NCBI RefSeq assembly: GCF_947179165.1
Contig: NC_077248.1
Location: 7,871,256-7,935,255, forward strand
DNA length: 64,000 bases
Direction of reading: 5' to 3'
From: Solanum dulcamara
Taxonomy: Eukaryota > Streptophyta > Magnoliopsida > Solanales > Solanaceae
In this document: in pieces, positions 14,301 through 26,710 of the stretch
How the letters are laid out: each line of letters begins with the position of its first letter
Position numbering within the stretch: the first letter of the stretch is position 1
Translations under genes and position numbers: made by a program
The notes under the pieces: generated by a model
Told to the model about the DNA's origin: nothing
What the model saw: only the letters and a program-made list of their open reading frames with translations
The model's database searches: none

Positions 14301-17300
14301 AAACACAGTCCACAATCTTAGATCCTATTGTGACCTTCTTAGATTTAGGAACTTGGACTTTGGCTAGACACTCCCACACATTGAAATATTTCAAGTTTGA
14401 TTTTCTTCCTTTTCATTTTTCATATAGAATAGACTGTGTTTTTGCTATAGGGAATTCTACTAAGTATTCGATTTGCTGTAAGGAAGGCTTCCCTCCATAA
14501 GTTTTGAGATAAACCTGAACTTATAAGTAAAATATTCATCATTTTCCTTAAAGTTCAATTTTCTTTTCTGCAATTCCATTTGATTAAGGTGAGTAAGGAG
14601 AAGTAGTTTGATGGATGATTTCATTTTCCAAACATATTTCTGCAAAAGGAGATTCATACTCTCCACCTCTATAACTTCTTATCATTTTTATCTTATTATC
14701 CAACTAATTTTCAATTTCAGTTTTATATTATCTAAATGCTTCTATTATTTCATCCTTACTTTTCAACAAATAGACATAACATCATCTAATGCAATCGTCA
14801 ATAAAAGTTATAAAAAAAATTCCCACCACGAGTTGGTGTTGACTTCGTATCACAAATGTGTATGTGAATCAATTCTAAAGGACTTGAATTTCTTTCAACT
14901 GATTTATAAGGATGCTTAGCATACTTAGAATCAACACATACTTGACATTTTAATTTGTTGCACTCAAAGTTAGGCAATACATTTAAGTTGATCAGTTTTC
15001 GCAAAGTTTTATAATTGATATGTCCTAAGTGTGAATGTCATAAATTATTTGACTGAAGTAAGTAAGAAGAAGCATGAACATTATTATTATCAACAACCAT
15101 TACATTCAGTTTGAAAAGAGCCTCAGTGAGGTAGCCTTTTCCTAAATATATTTCATTCTTACTAATAACTACTTTGTCTAAAACCAAAATGTAGTTGAAT
15201 CCATTTTTGATAAGTAGACTGGCAGAAACCAAGTTGTTTCTCATTTTTTGAATATGACAAACTTTGTTTAGCGTCACCACCTTGCCAGATATCATTTTCA
15301 GGAATACTCTACCATATCCATCAACCTTAGTCGTTGCAGAATTTCCCATATAGATAGTCTCATCAAGTGTAGTATGAAAATAAATAGCGAAGGCTTCTCG
15401 AACTGTACAAACATGTGATGTGGCTCCTGAATCAAGCTACCATTCTTTGGAATTGCCTACCAGGTTGCATTTGGTCAACATTGCATATAACTTTTCAACA
15501 TCCCCATTTGTATCAACCATATTGGCATGACCATTCTTCTTTTCCTTCTTGGAAGCACGACATTTCACAGCCTTATGTCCAGTTTTTCTACAATTATGGT
15601 AGTCTCCTTTAAACTTTTTTTTATTAGGATAGTTCTTCGATCCTGAAGGTTTCTTTATCTTTTTTGATTTATTTGGACCATCATCAATAATATTTGCTTA
15701 CATAATTGTTGAGTTTCCTCTCGCCTTCTTCTTGGCAACCTTATTGTCTTCCTCGATCCTGAGACAAATAATCAAGTCTTCAAGAGTCATCTCTTTTTGT
15801 TTGTGCTTCAAATAATTTTTGAAGTCTTTCCATGAATAAGGCAGTTTCTCAATTAATGCTGCTACTTGAAATATTTCATTTATGATAATACCTATAATAG
15901 ATCATTTAAAATCAATAACACATTTAATAATTTTAACAATAAAACTATTGAATTTGATCATACCTTCTGCCAGGAGATCATGAATAATGACTTGTAGTTC
16001 TTGGACTTGAGGCATGACAGTCTTGCTGTCAACCATCTTATAGTCCAAAATTTTTGCATCCACAAGCTTCTTTAAGCCTGCATCTTTAGTTTTGTATTTC
16101 TTTTCAAGAGCATATCAGAGTTCTTTAGAGGTTTTACAAACACTATGGACGTTATACAAGCCATCTTCCAATCCACGGAGTATGTAGTTCTTGCAAAAGA
16201 AATCAGAATGAGTTCATGCCTCAGTCACAATAAACTTTTCGTTGTTAGGAGTTTCTTCCTCTGTCACGAGACTCACGACCCAAGCCTAGGGCCTAGACGT
16301 GACACGGCGAATGAGATACCCGAAGGTACCTCACCCAAGCCTCTTAGCATTCATTAAGCATTTCATTGGTATTGGTAAACAATAATAAGTGGAAATAAAA
16401 ACATTTTATCCATTTATGTCCAAACATACCTCTACTAATAGACTTGGCGGGGGATAAGACATGTCCCTAGCTCACCCTCAATATAAGTGTCAAGAAATGT
16501 CTTAATAAAAGTCTTACTATTCTACATAACATAAGCTTAGAATAAAAAGGATGTCATTCCCGAAACATGGGAACTCACCACAAGAAATCTTTAACTAATT
16601 TGAGCTAGCCACGTGGAGGGGGTCGAGGAGTGACGTCGGTTCCTATATGGTGATATCATGTAGGCAAAAGTATGCGTTAGTACTTTGAATGTACTAAGTA
16701 TGTAAGTATGCTATGGAATGAAGAACATAAGAGAGACATGAGTAAGCAATATGCATAAGTGAATGCATGCATTAGACATCATCATATGAAACTTTAAAAT
16801 ATTCATTTTGTGGGAAAGTGACCATAACTGACATTTAAGACCATGCGAGCTATTACATGGAATCCAACATAAGCCCCTACGTTGGCACGGGGAGACTACT
16901 TGCCAGGTAGAACTCCATTCAGATTACATTAAATTATTTAACATTTGGTGGCTACAAAGGCCTAGCCGACAAGGGCTCCTATGGTGGCACATAGTTAATG
17001 CAACATGAAACTTTACTTAAGAACCCCTTAGTTCGAGTCCCCATCTACATGCTACATTCGGTGCTAGGTCAAATCCCACAGAATAACATTTATATATCAT
17101 AATAACATAAGCATTGTATAACTTTAGACATCAAATCATCATCGGTGGAATAGCTCATTAAAACCTTTGGTTTATAATATCATCATGACTACCATGCCCT
17201 ATTTACCGTTCTACTAATGAACCTTGGTTTATAAGAAAATTAGGTCTACAATCAGTGATGGCATTGCGGGTACCATGCTAATCGGACCTTCTATTTTGGG

Positions 17301-17369
17301 AAAATGTTCAAAAGCATTGACGGCTTATAGAGAGGTCAAACATGTCATATCATAACCTTAAACATTTTA

Positions 17370-17537
17370 TTTGATTCAATGTGAGAATTGTCCTTTCACA
17401 TTGAAACCTTAATTTGGCTAAGAAGCCCTTTTATCAATCAAGCATTTCATAAAGACATTTCATTTGATTCAATGTGAGAATTGTCCTTTCACATTGAAAC
17501 CTTAATTTGGCTAAGAAGCCCTTTTATCAATCAATCA
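17370..17537. repeat. 93-bp tandem duplication in the solo LTR
   Basis: The segment starting TTTGATTCAATGTGAGAATT at 17370 recurs at 17463, a spacing of 93 bp. It is almost identical for at least 75 bp. Confidence 0.9.
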
Positions 17538-18349
17538 TTCAATCATTTCACAAGACTCCCTTAAATATAGGCATTTACTTCATAAACTTTCATTTAGAGT
17601 CAAACTTTCAATCCAACTTCATTTCAACATAAGAAGACTAGGTGGGTTCATTTCATATAACTTTCAAATTCATTTAAAAGAATACATGTATGCATGAGAG
17701 TGATATGAATGCATCAAATCAAACATCTTAAAAATAACCCACCATATGCACTTTAAAACTACTTTCAAGCCTTCATATAAGTACCTTGATAAACCATCTA
17801 TTTCATGTAAATAAGAATCAACATAAGTCAATATAGGTAATAAACTTCAAATATTCGTGAATCTATACATTTGAAATCATAGTATGAAAATTCCTAAAAT
17901 TTCTCTATCACTTGAAATTAAGAGTCAATACACATATATATACCAATAGGAGTAAATAAACATAAATATACCATAATCTATGCATTTGGAACCATTATAT
18001 AAAATAACATAAGATTTCATCATTTAAAATTGATATATAAGGTTGAGAAAACATTTGGGCTCCATGGGTGGAAGAACCCATGGATGAAAACCCACATACC
18101 TTAGGGAGGAACTTGAAGAAGAATTGAAGAATTCTTGGTGTTAGGTCTTCAAAGGGAAGGTTGAATCCTTGAGTTTGATAGAAAAATTGGAGAAGATGAT
18201 TTGAGAGAGAAGAGGATGAAGTTTAGGGTTCTTTTGAGAGGTGAAAAACTGAAAATAATGAGTCTAAAACGTCCTATGTTAGTGTATATATGTTTTAGGA
18301 AAAATGCCCAAACTGCCCTTCATCAAAATTTTGGAAATTGGGCAAAAAT

Positions 18350-18515
18350 CCTGTTGGCGCTATAGTGGCGCGTCGCGCCACTGCAGCGCCAAGGCAAAAT
18401 AGGCTTAAAACCCTGCACATCTAATAGTGGCGTATCGCGCCAAGCCCCAAATTACTGAGGCTATTTTCTGGCGCTATAGTGGCGTGGGACGCCACTGGAG
18501 CGCCAAGCCTAAATT
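18350..18515. repeat. GC-rich palindromic cluster in the solo LTR
   Basis: Repeated GGCGCTATAGTGGCG-type words and near-palindromes (GTGGCGCGTCGCGCCAC) stand out from the AT-rich surroundings. At least three copies of 'AGTGGCG..TCGCGCCA' or variants occur. Confidence 0.8.
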
Positions 18516-19542
18516 TCCTACAGTGGTCGCCTAGGCCTGAAAATCCTGTAGTACTAGTCTGTAGTCAAATGGTCATAACGTTTGACTCCGAACTCCAAAA
18601 ATTGAAATCTTGGTGGAATTGGAAAGAAGACTCAAAGACCTTTAATTTGGTAGGTGATGGGACACCCAGTTCGTTATATTCAAAGAGATATTGTCATTGG
18701 AAGTTGACCCTTATACGGACTCATTCGGAAACTTAGCCGAGACTAATTCTTTGGGCTCGACTTGGTTTTAGGGATCCTTTATGACCCTAAATCACATATA
18801 ATATCCTTGAATTACTTAGGAATTGATCCTAACTCATGAATAAACTTTAAAGTCATCGAGTACGATCCTATATGTACCTGAAAAATGCTACGAGTCTTGG
18901 CATAGAAATTTTTGGGGTGTTACATCCTCTATCACAAGAATATCTTTATTGATAAGCCATTGTAGACTGAGTGTAGTCAGATAGAAGAACATTTTCTGCT
19001 ACCAACATATGAAGTTAATATCATTGAACTTTTCAGGCTTTTTTGCAGTAGTCATTGTTGTAGAAACTGGTGTTCTACTGGCTGAAGGCATTGTGTTTTG
19101 CTTCAAAACTTGATACATTTGTATCACCCACTTTGTTTGACAAAACAAAAGTAGTGTTAAATAACAGAATAACCAAATAAGGATTTTTATTCAACTCGAT
19201 AAAGTTTCAATATTCTTCAAACAGAGAAAAAATAAAAACTTAATTAACTGGATGAAGATTTTATTTCTTCGAACCAAGTTAATCATTGGAGTAGAAAGTC
19301 TTTCGATTTTAGTTTCCAACCCCAAAACAGAATATAAGATGAAGCTGAAATATACAACTTTTTTTTAGTTTAATGATGAAGTTTTTATATTTTTCAATCG
19401 TTAACCAAATGAATCTTGAATGGTGATGTAGTTTTTATATTCTTCGAACCAGTATTAGATTCAGACAGAGTAGAAAACCATAAAGGTTTTAATCTCCAGA
19501 ACCGTCACATACAGGAAGAAATATTTTTAAATTACTTAAGCT

Positions 19543-20433
19543 TGTTATCTCTTGTATTAAAGTTAGTAAACCAGAAACATTTAAGATGAAAATAAATAAA
19601 CATTATCTGAGTACACAGAATTCACTATATATCCTTAAAGAATTTAATTCCCTCACTGTACCCGAGGTTATGGACTATTTCCTCACAGGATAAAATGGAT
19701 AGAACATTAAAAAAGTAGTGATACCTCAAACTTTTTCAATTTCAACGAACTCAGAACAAAGCAACGTAATCACACAAAGACACAACTTTGCTTTTAAGTA
19801 AAATATATACAGAAGAGGGAGAGATTTTCAATGTCGATAACTGAGAGGATGCCTCTCTATTTACAGCCAACAATGGGTTAGAATATGTTTGTTCAGAACA
19901 GTCTCATCTGTTCAGAATAGGCATAGTGTCTTTTGTGAAGGAAGTGTTTTTTCGAAAGGAACGGGTCCTTCCAAAATCTGCAAAATTTAAAATAAAATCC
20001 CATTTTTAGTTATTTCGGTTATTTAGTTAATGCTGCAAAATTAATTAATTCAAAATTAATTGTGAATTAATTAATGAATAATCAATAATTCTAAATTAAT
20101 ACTAAACTAATTTCAGAATAAGGAAATCAAATAATGAGATTAATAAATAATTTTTTTCTAAAAAATTACCAATCAATCACATCATTTGCCAAAGTCAAAG
20201 TCAAAGCCGTAGCCGTAATCGAAGTCGAGCCGAGCGAGCCACAATGATGAAGGCGCAAGGGGTCACCCTGTACTTAACCCTTTATGAGTTAAAGAAAGTC
20301 TTTCCTAATATAAGGACAAGACGTTTTCTTTCTTCTACCAATGAGTTAGAAATAACTTTTCATTTTTTCTTCATTTGGTTCCCCCACATTTCTCAATTCT
20401 TCTTTCCCATTCACACTCCAATTAAACCCAACA
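19543..20433 (-). repeat. 5' LTR of the inner copia
   Basis: 891 bp, TGTT...AACA, colinear with the left LTR. It is followed by AATTA, the target duplication. Confidence 0.9.
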
Positions 20434-20440
20434 AATTATA

Positions 20441-20880
20441 TGGAAATTTTCGCATATAGCCACTCAAAAATATATTAATTATGCTTCATAGCTATAGTTT
20501 GTTAATTACAATTCGTAGCTATAGTTATAGCAGTATTTGTATAATTTGCGCAGCATTTATATACGTTTGCATAATTTGCTATACAGTTTGGATTTTTTGT
20601 ATAACACTTGTATATTTCACTATACAATTTATACACAATATTTGTATAATTCGCTATATAATTTATAGTGTTTGTATATTTTGCTATACAATTTGATTTA
20701 CGCACTGTGTTTGTATAAATCATGCAAATTATACAAAACTCAACTATATAATCGTGCGAATTATACAAAATTCAAACTGTAATTACAGCTAGATGTTTGT
20801 CGCAAGCCATAATTAATTCAAACTATAGCTATGTTAGCTAATTAACTAGTATATGTTTGCTTATCCGCGTAATTTTCCCA
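20441..20880. mobile_element. 440-bp MITE, probably hAT-type
   Basis: The ends are imperfect inverted repeats: TGGAAATTTTCGCATATAGC at the left, and TGGGAAAATTACGCGGATAA as the reverse complement of the right. The right flank is TAATTATA (20881-20888). The left flank reads TAATTA before and AATTATA after the inner copia, which together restore TAATTATA. An 8-bp duplication suggests hAT; a 9-bp reading (ATAATTATA) would suggest Mutator. The interior is rich in TTTGTATAATTYGCTATA repeats. Confidence 0.8.
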
Positions 20881-21334
20881 TAATTATATCAAGATTAAGA
20901 GTATGAGTACATATAATGGACTAGAAAATTTATTTAATAAATATTCAGAACATAAATAAATATCTCTAAATTGGCCTGTACAATACATACCAAATGTACT
21001 AGCACAAGAAGTTGAAATTTAATCATTCCCATAATTAAGATCAAATTAAATTTAATCTTGTGCTACGATCAACAAAATATTTGTCCTGTTTCATCTTTGA
21101 TCGTGAACATAAATTTATAACTTATATGAACCGACACTTTTAATCTTCCGTGTATGAGTTAAAATACTTCATACACAAAATCATCTACTATTTAAATAAT
21201 GGACACACATATATACACAATGATTTATTTAAATATTTAAATCAAGACTTTATTATTAAAACATAAATAGTCTTTACAAGGGATTAAATACAAATACTAT
21301 AACACAATTACATGGTTAATAGTATATCCCAACA

Positions 21335-21345
21335 ATCTCCCACTT
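21335..21345 (-). other. Polypurine tract of the outer copia
   Basis: The - strand reads AAGTGGGAGAT immediately before the LTR start (TGTTGGG). This is the usual plus-strand priming site of plant copia elements. Confidence 0.85.
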
Positions 21346-21349
21346 AGAC

Positions 21350-24300
21350 TCATAACCATGAAGCCACAATTTTAACACTCATTTCTTCTACGTGCTTATC
21401 AAAAGCCTTCTGAGGTAAACCTTTTGTAAATGGATATGCCAAATTGTTCTTCGATTCAATCTTCAACACTCTCATATCACCCCTCTAAGTTATATCTCGA
21501 ATCAAGTGATATTTCCTCTCAATGTGCTTACTTCTTTTATGGCTATGTGGTTCTTTCGAGTTTGCAACTGTACCACTCTTATCACAATAAAGTGTGATTG
21601 GTGCTTCAACTGAAGAAATCACTCCAAGCTCTTTTAGAAAGTTTCGGAGCTAAATATCCTCCTTAGCTACCTCAGAGGCAACTACATATTCAGCTTCCAT
21701 GGTGGAATCAGCAACACATGATTGTTTGATGCTCCTCCAAACTATGGCCCCACCTCCTAGAGTAAATACATATCCTAAGGTAGATTTTCTTGAATCTCTA
21801 TCTGACTGGGAATCTGAATCTATGTACCCAATAGGTACATGATTATCAGAATGGAATACAAGCATGTAATCCCTAGTTATTTTCAGGTACTTGATAATAT
21901 GCTTAACTTTCGTCCAATGTTCTTATCCAGGATTAGACAAAAATCTACTAACCATGCCAACAGCAAAGCAGATATCTGGTCTAGTGCACAACATAGCATA
22001 CATGAGACTCCCTACTGCAGAAGCATAAGGGACTGTCTTCATCCTCCCTATCTCATCGTTCATTTTGGGCGACTTATCCTTTGATAAAGTAATTCCATGT
22101 CTAAAAGGCAGAAATCCTTTTTTTGAATTTTGCATGCTAAAATCTTGCAAGAATAGTATCGATATAAAGTGCTTTAGATAAGTCTAATATCCTTTGTTTG
22201 CGATCTCGCATAAGCTTGATCCTGAGGATATGAGCCATTTCTCCCAAGTCTTTCATATCAAAACGTGACGACAACCACTTCTTTACAGAATTCAACATGC
22301 TCACATGCTCATATTATTTCCTATGATAAAGATATTATCTACATACAGTATCAAAAATGCTACTTTGTCTCTCTCTCATTTTTTGTAGATGCATGATTCA
22401 TTTTCAAATTGATCAAAATCAAAAGTCTTAATTGAATTGTTAAAACAAATGTCCCATTCTCTAGATGCTTGTTTTAATCCATAAATGGATCTCTTAAGTT
22501 TAAAAATATGTGTTCATTGCCACTTTCCTTGAAACCTTTTGGTTGTGCCATATAAATGCACTCATCAAGACTTCAATTTAGAAAAGTCGTCTTGACATCC
22601 ATTTACCAAATCTCATAATTATAATGAGAAGTAATGGCTAAGAAAATCCTAATGGACTTAAGCATTGCTACCAGAGAAAAAGTTTCCTCATAATCAATTC
22701 CTTCTTTTTGAGTAAACCCATTCGCAACAAGCCTAGCTTTAAAAGTTTTCACTTTTCCATCCACGCCTCTCTTTTTCTTGAAGATCCACTTACAACCAAT
22801 AGGCTTTAAACCCGCAGGTGGTTCTACAAGATCCTAGACTATATTAGAGTACATGGACTCCATTTCAGATTTCATAGCAACAATCTATATTTCAACATCT
22901 TTATGATGTAATGCTTCGGCGTAATTCAATGGTTCTATATTAGGCTCTTCAGGAATTCTATCATATGATTCTCCCAAGAGAGTAAACCGTTCAGGTTTTC
23001 TAATAACGCTCCCACTACGACGACTAGCCACTACAAAATTTTCTACTTCGTAAACTAAATTTGAAACATCCTGAACAATCTGAACATTGTCCTCCACAGT
23101 TGCAGGTTGCTCAATATTACTCCCATTACTTTGGGGTAGTGTAATAGCTTGAGCTTGCTCTAAAGTAACCTCTTCTGCAATTTCATGTGCAAAGAGCCTA
23201 TTGACATTTCTCCCACTATGAGGACGTAATGGAATGTCAACAATAGTTTGTGGAACTTGTTCTATTGAGTCAGTACTTGTTACTCTTTTGGTCAATTCCT
23301 GTAACACAAGTTTACTTCTAAAAACATGGTTGTCCAAATAGTCTTGTTCTAGAAACTTGACATTTGTTGAGACAATCACCTATTGTTCGTTAGGACAATA
23401 AAATAAACCACCTTTTGTATCTTTTGGATATCCAATAAAAATGCACACTTCTGTCCTTAATTCCAACTTATATGTCTTTTCTCTTAGCACATATATTGGA
23501 CAACCCAAACTCAAATATATCGTAGACTATGTTTGCGCCTATTCCGCAATTCAGATGGAGTTAAAGGTACAGATTTGGAAGGAACTAAATTCAAAATATA
23601 ATTTGCAATTTCCAAGGCATATCCCAAAAAGTAAAAGGCAAATCAAAATAACTTAACATTGATCTAACCATTTCCAAAAGGATTCTATTTCTTCGCTCTG
23701 CAACACCATTTTGTTGTGGTGTTTCTGGGGAAGAATATTGAGATGTAATTTCCGATTCTGATAAGTATTTAATCAATTTCATAGAAAGGTATTCACCACC
23801 ACGATCAAATTTTAATGTTTGGATATGTTTACCATGTCGCTTTCCCATTTCCATCTTAAATTTTTTAATTTTTTAAAAGCATTAAAATTTTCAGCACAAC
23901 AAATTAATATAACCATATTTTGAGTAATCATTTGTGAAAGTCACAAAATACTCAAAACCACCTCTTGCTTGGATGTTCATAGAACACATAAATCAGAATG
24001 AATTTATTCTAACTTATTACCAACTTTATTTCCTTTAGAAGGGAAAGGTCTCTTTGTCATTTTTCCTTCTAAACAGGATTCGCAGGTTGGTAGTGCCTCC
24101 ACTTTCAATGAACTCAAAGGTTTGTCAGAAACCAACCTTGAAATTCTATTTATATTGATATGACATAGACATAGATGCCATAAGTAATTTTGACTCAATT
24201 CAGAAATACTTTTTCTTTTATGAGAAATATCAATGTTATTTAATTTAATTTGTAGCATGTTGTGGGATATTTCAAATACAAACAAAACTTGTATTTTAGG

Positions 24301-25200
24301 AGCACTATGGATAAAAATATTATTGTATTTAATAACATCACAATTATTTGCAAAATAAATATTATAACCAGCATCCATTATTTTTGACACAGATAATAAA
24401 ACCTTGGAAGTATTGAACGAAAAAGAAATATTTCCTATGGCTAAGGTTGGTGTTGGTTCTCCATTGGCCTTAAGTTATCGCCCATAGTTGGGTACAAACA
24501 ACTGTTAAATAGGTTTCAATGACAATTGAATAAGAATTATCTTTGTTCTTTATTTTGGCTCGATAGTCGGGGCATTTCTTCTTGTGGTGTCCAGGCTGAA
24601 GCACTTTACCTTAGGCTTAGCCATACCACCTCTAGCACCTCAGGTGCCACAGCCTTACGAGGCTCTTTCTTCTTCTTTTGAGCTTTCCCTGGTTTAGAAG
24701 AGGAAGCAACGAGGTTGTCTACCACGAATGCAACAGATGGAGGAGCTTGTTGCTTGATAATAGTCTCAGCCGCTTGTAGCTCATTCAACAATTTCGCTAA
24801 GGACAAGTCCATTTTGTTCATATTGTAATTCTAGCAAAATTGCTAAAAACTGTCAACACGATTTTTCTCTCCAAACATCTCTTTAAGAGATGCAAGCATA
24901 TTATAAGCAGAATACATTGACTGATGTTGATGCTGCAACACATTCGCCATTGAGGAAAGAATGTAGCATTTTGCCATCTCATCAGCCTTCACCCATTTAT
25001 CATAGGCTTGGACTTCTTCGAGAGTAGGATCTGCTGGTTTTTCAAGACATTCCTCAGCCAACACAAATTTGAAACCTTCAACAGTTAGGACAATATCGAA
25101 ATTTCATTTCCAGTCCACATAGTTAGGACCTTCCAATTTGTTTTGGTTCAGGATAGAGGTTAGGGGATTAAAATGAGACTTGGTTAATCTGGGAGATTGT
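21350..25200 (-). pseudogene. Degenerate gag-pol of the outer copia
   Basis: Open segments on the - strand run in gag-pol order: gag-like (25180-24600), GAG-pre-integrase with HLCLCH-type zinc-site residues (24390-24004), integrase with DRGGEY and NGVAERRN (23854-23591), a connection region (23379-22885), reverse-transcriptase remnants, and RNase H with GYIDSDSQSD and STMEAEYV (22150-21650). The C-terminal KGLPQKAF-type motif and the stop lie at 21350-21352. Many stops and frame changes separate the segments, for example a TGA just upstream of the gag segment at 25064, so it cannot encode an intact polyprotein. Confidence 0.9.
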
Positions 25201-26420
25201 AAAAAAAAACAAATCATTAGTCATATGCTGTATGAAAAATATAACCACAAGGCACATATAATCATGCTAATGAACAGTTAGATTCGATAGGGAAACTTAA
25301 CTATTCTAGAAAATACATGACCATGTTCATATATCACTACTTAAACAAAACAAGTCCAACTCAGTTAGAAAGTAATCCGTCAAGTTTAGTTATGTATATC
25401 TGTATATCTAATTCATATAATCTATTGTTCATTGATTCAACATGTAACTTAGTTGGAAAGTTAATACAAGTCATCAAAATAAAACACTACTAAAATAGTA
25501 TATAAATATACAAGCTTATCCGATGAGAAAGAAGACATATGTCAATATATAAACTCATATATATACTATAAAATAACATTTAAAACTATAAAGGATGAAC
25601 CCTCGAAGCACTGGTTTGCAAAAAATAATTTTTTCAAAAATTTTAATTTTTCAAAAAACACAAAAACCCGTCAAAACAACTCCGAATGGACAAAAGAAGG
25701 GCCTAGGTCACAGGAAAGCGAAGAGTATTGCTCAGAGGGTCGCTTTTGATGAACCAGCCAAAATTCATGTCAATCAGAGTTTGTCAAAATTTAAAAAATT
25801 CCAATACCAACCAAATCGACAAACATCAACGAAGCTGTGCACAAGGATCAAACAGGCAGTGCATTCACAACGGCCTAACCACTAAGCTACTGGTTTTGGC
25901 AAATAAAAACCAACTATAATTGGGCAAATACAAAAAAACATCCAGATTTACCCTTAATCGCTAAAAACTATGTATATAGTTAAACTATATATATAGTTAT
26001 AGATAAACCATAGTATTAGGGTGAAATAAAAAAACTCAAATAAAATTTTCTTTTTACTACAATGTTAGTCAAATCAAGAGATTAACCACTGATGTTAGGT
26101 AGAATTAAAACCATTTCAAATTTTTTTCCAAAATTCAGAAAGACAAAAACTGAATTGGAAAACAATAACTATCAAAAGAACTCAAGAGTTGAAACCTCAA
26201 ACCGTTTCGTTGTTGACAAAAACAGTAGCATCATCAACAATATAAAGTTAGAACTAATCAAGAGCATAACAACAAGTATATATGCAGGTTTATGCTAAAT
26301 TCTCTTGAATCCTTGTTGAACAATAAAATGAACAAAAACTTAATTCATCTAAAAATGACATGATATATCCAGATTGTCGAAAATATGTATCACTCTTATT
26401 ACATTATTAAGTGTATGTAA

Positions 26421-26439
26421 GAGGTCTCGTGATACAAAT
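26421..26439 (-). other. Degenerate primer-binding site of the outer copia
   Basis: Just inside the 5' LTR the - strand reads ATTTGTATCACGAGACCTC. This resembles the initiator-tRNA-Met complement TGGTATCAGAGC used by copia elements, with mismatches. Confidence 0.5.
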
Positions 26440-26710
26440 TGTTAGATTATGCACAACGGAAGGATTTTAAAATGGATCACAGACTTACATAACAACTAAA
26501 TAATATAATATAAACGAAATAGAAAGCTACTTACTTGTTGAAGAAGTCACAAAATTCGTTCAAAGCCGGAGGATCCAGATTTGCAAAAGCTACAATCTTC
26601 TGCTATTTTCCTCACAAACTCTACCAGATCTTTATTATGGCTAATATTTTATTTTCTGAAAAGGATATCTTTCTCTTTTGCTCCATTGTCTTTTTATATA
26701 CCACATCTAC

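Larger units (their letters stand above)
16262..18924 (-). mobile_element. Solo-LTR-like element in reverse orientation
   Basis: 2663 bp, reading TGTCACGAG...GTGTTACA on the + strand; its reverse complement begins TGTAACACCCC like the element at 8610. The 5-bp duplication TCCTC is perfect (16257-16261, 18925-18929). It interrupts the inner copia's gag region. No coding region is seen, and a TATATA stretch near 18283 could be the promoter on the - strand. It is most likely a solo LTR of a gypsy-type element. Confidence 0.87.
12455..19091 (-). pseudogene. Degenerate gag-pol of the inner copia
   Basis: The - strand reads from an ATG at 19091: a gag segment (to about 18940), continuing past a solo LTR at about 16256, then a zinc knuckle near 15590 (NCRKTGHKAVKC, with the first Cys replaced by Tyr or His), protease LDSGATSHVC near 15440, pre-integrase and integrase remnants (15349-14131), reverse transcriptase (13998-13130; KWIFKRKMKADG, MDDMLI) and RNase H (to 12460; CDSQVA, DLLTKGQT). 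A TAG sits directly before the protease motif, gag has several stops, and frames change repeatedly. It is non-functional. Confidence 0.88.
8327..20433 (-). mobile_element. Inner Ty1/copia retrotransposon
   Basis: The element starts TGTTATCTC at 8327 and ends CCCAACA at 20433, with the 5-bp duplication AATTA at 8322-8326 and 20434-20438. Coding is on the - strand, so the 5' LTR is 19543-20433 (891 bp) and the 3' LTR 8327-11965 (about 880 bp once its insertion is removed). The LTRs have clearly diverged (about 8 differences in the first 77 positions by eye), so it is older than the copia at 30698. It lies inside the target duplication of the MITE at 20441-20880 and itself carries two solo-LTR-like insertions. 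Confidence 0.93.
7333..21334 (-). repeat. 3' LTR of the outer copia, split by a MITE and a second copia
   Basis: The parts are 7333-8326 and 20889-21334, with insertions between. Both parts align with the 5' LTR: 7333-8326 with 26440-26710 plus 28981-29710, and 20889-21334 with about 29712-30157. It ends TATATCCCAACA next to the purine tract. Confidence 0.9.

Noticed and set aside
20481..20768. Open frames in 20481-20768
   Set aside because: They lie wholly inside the MITE at 20441-20880 and reflect its TTTGTATAATT repeats.
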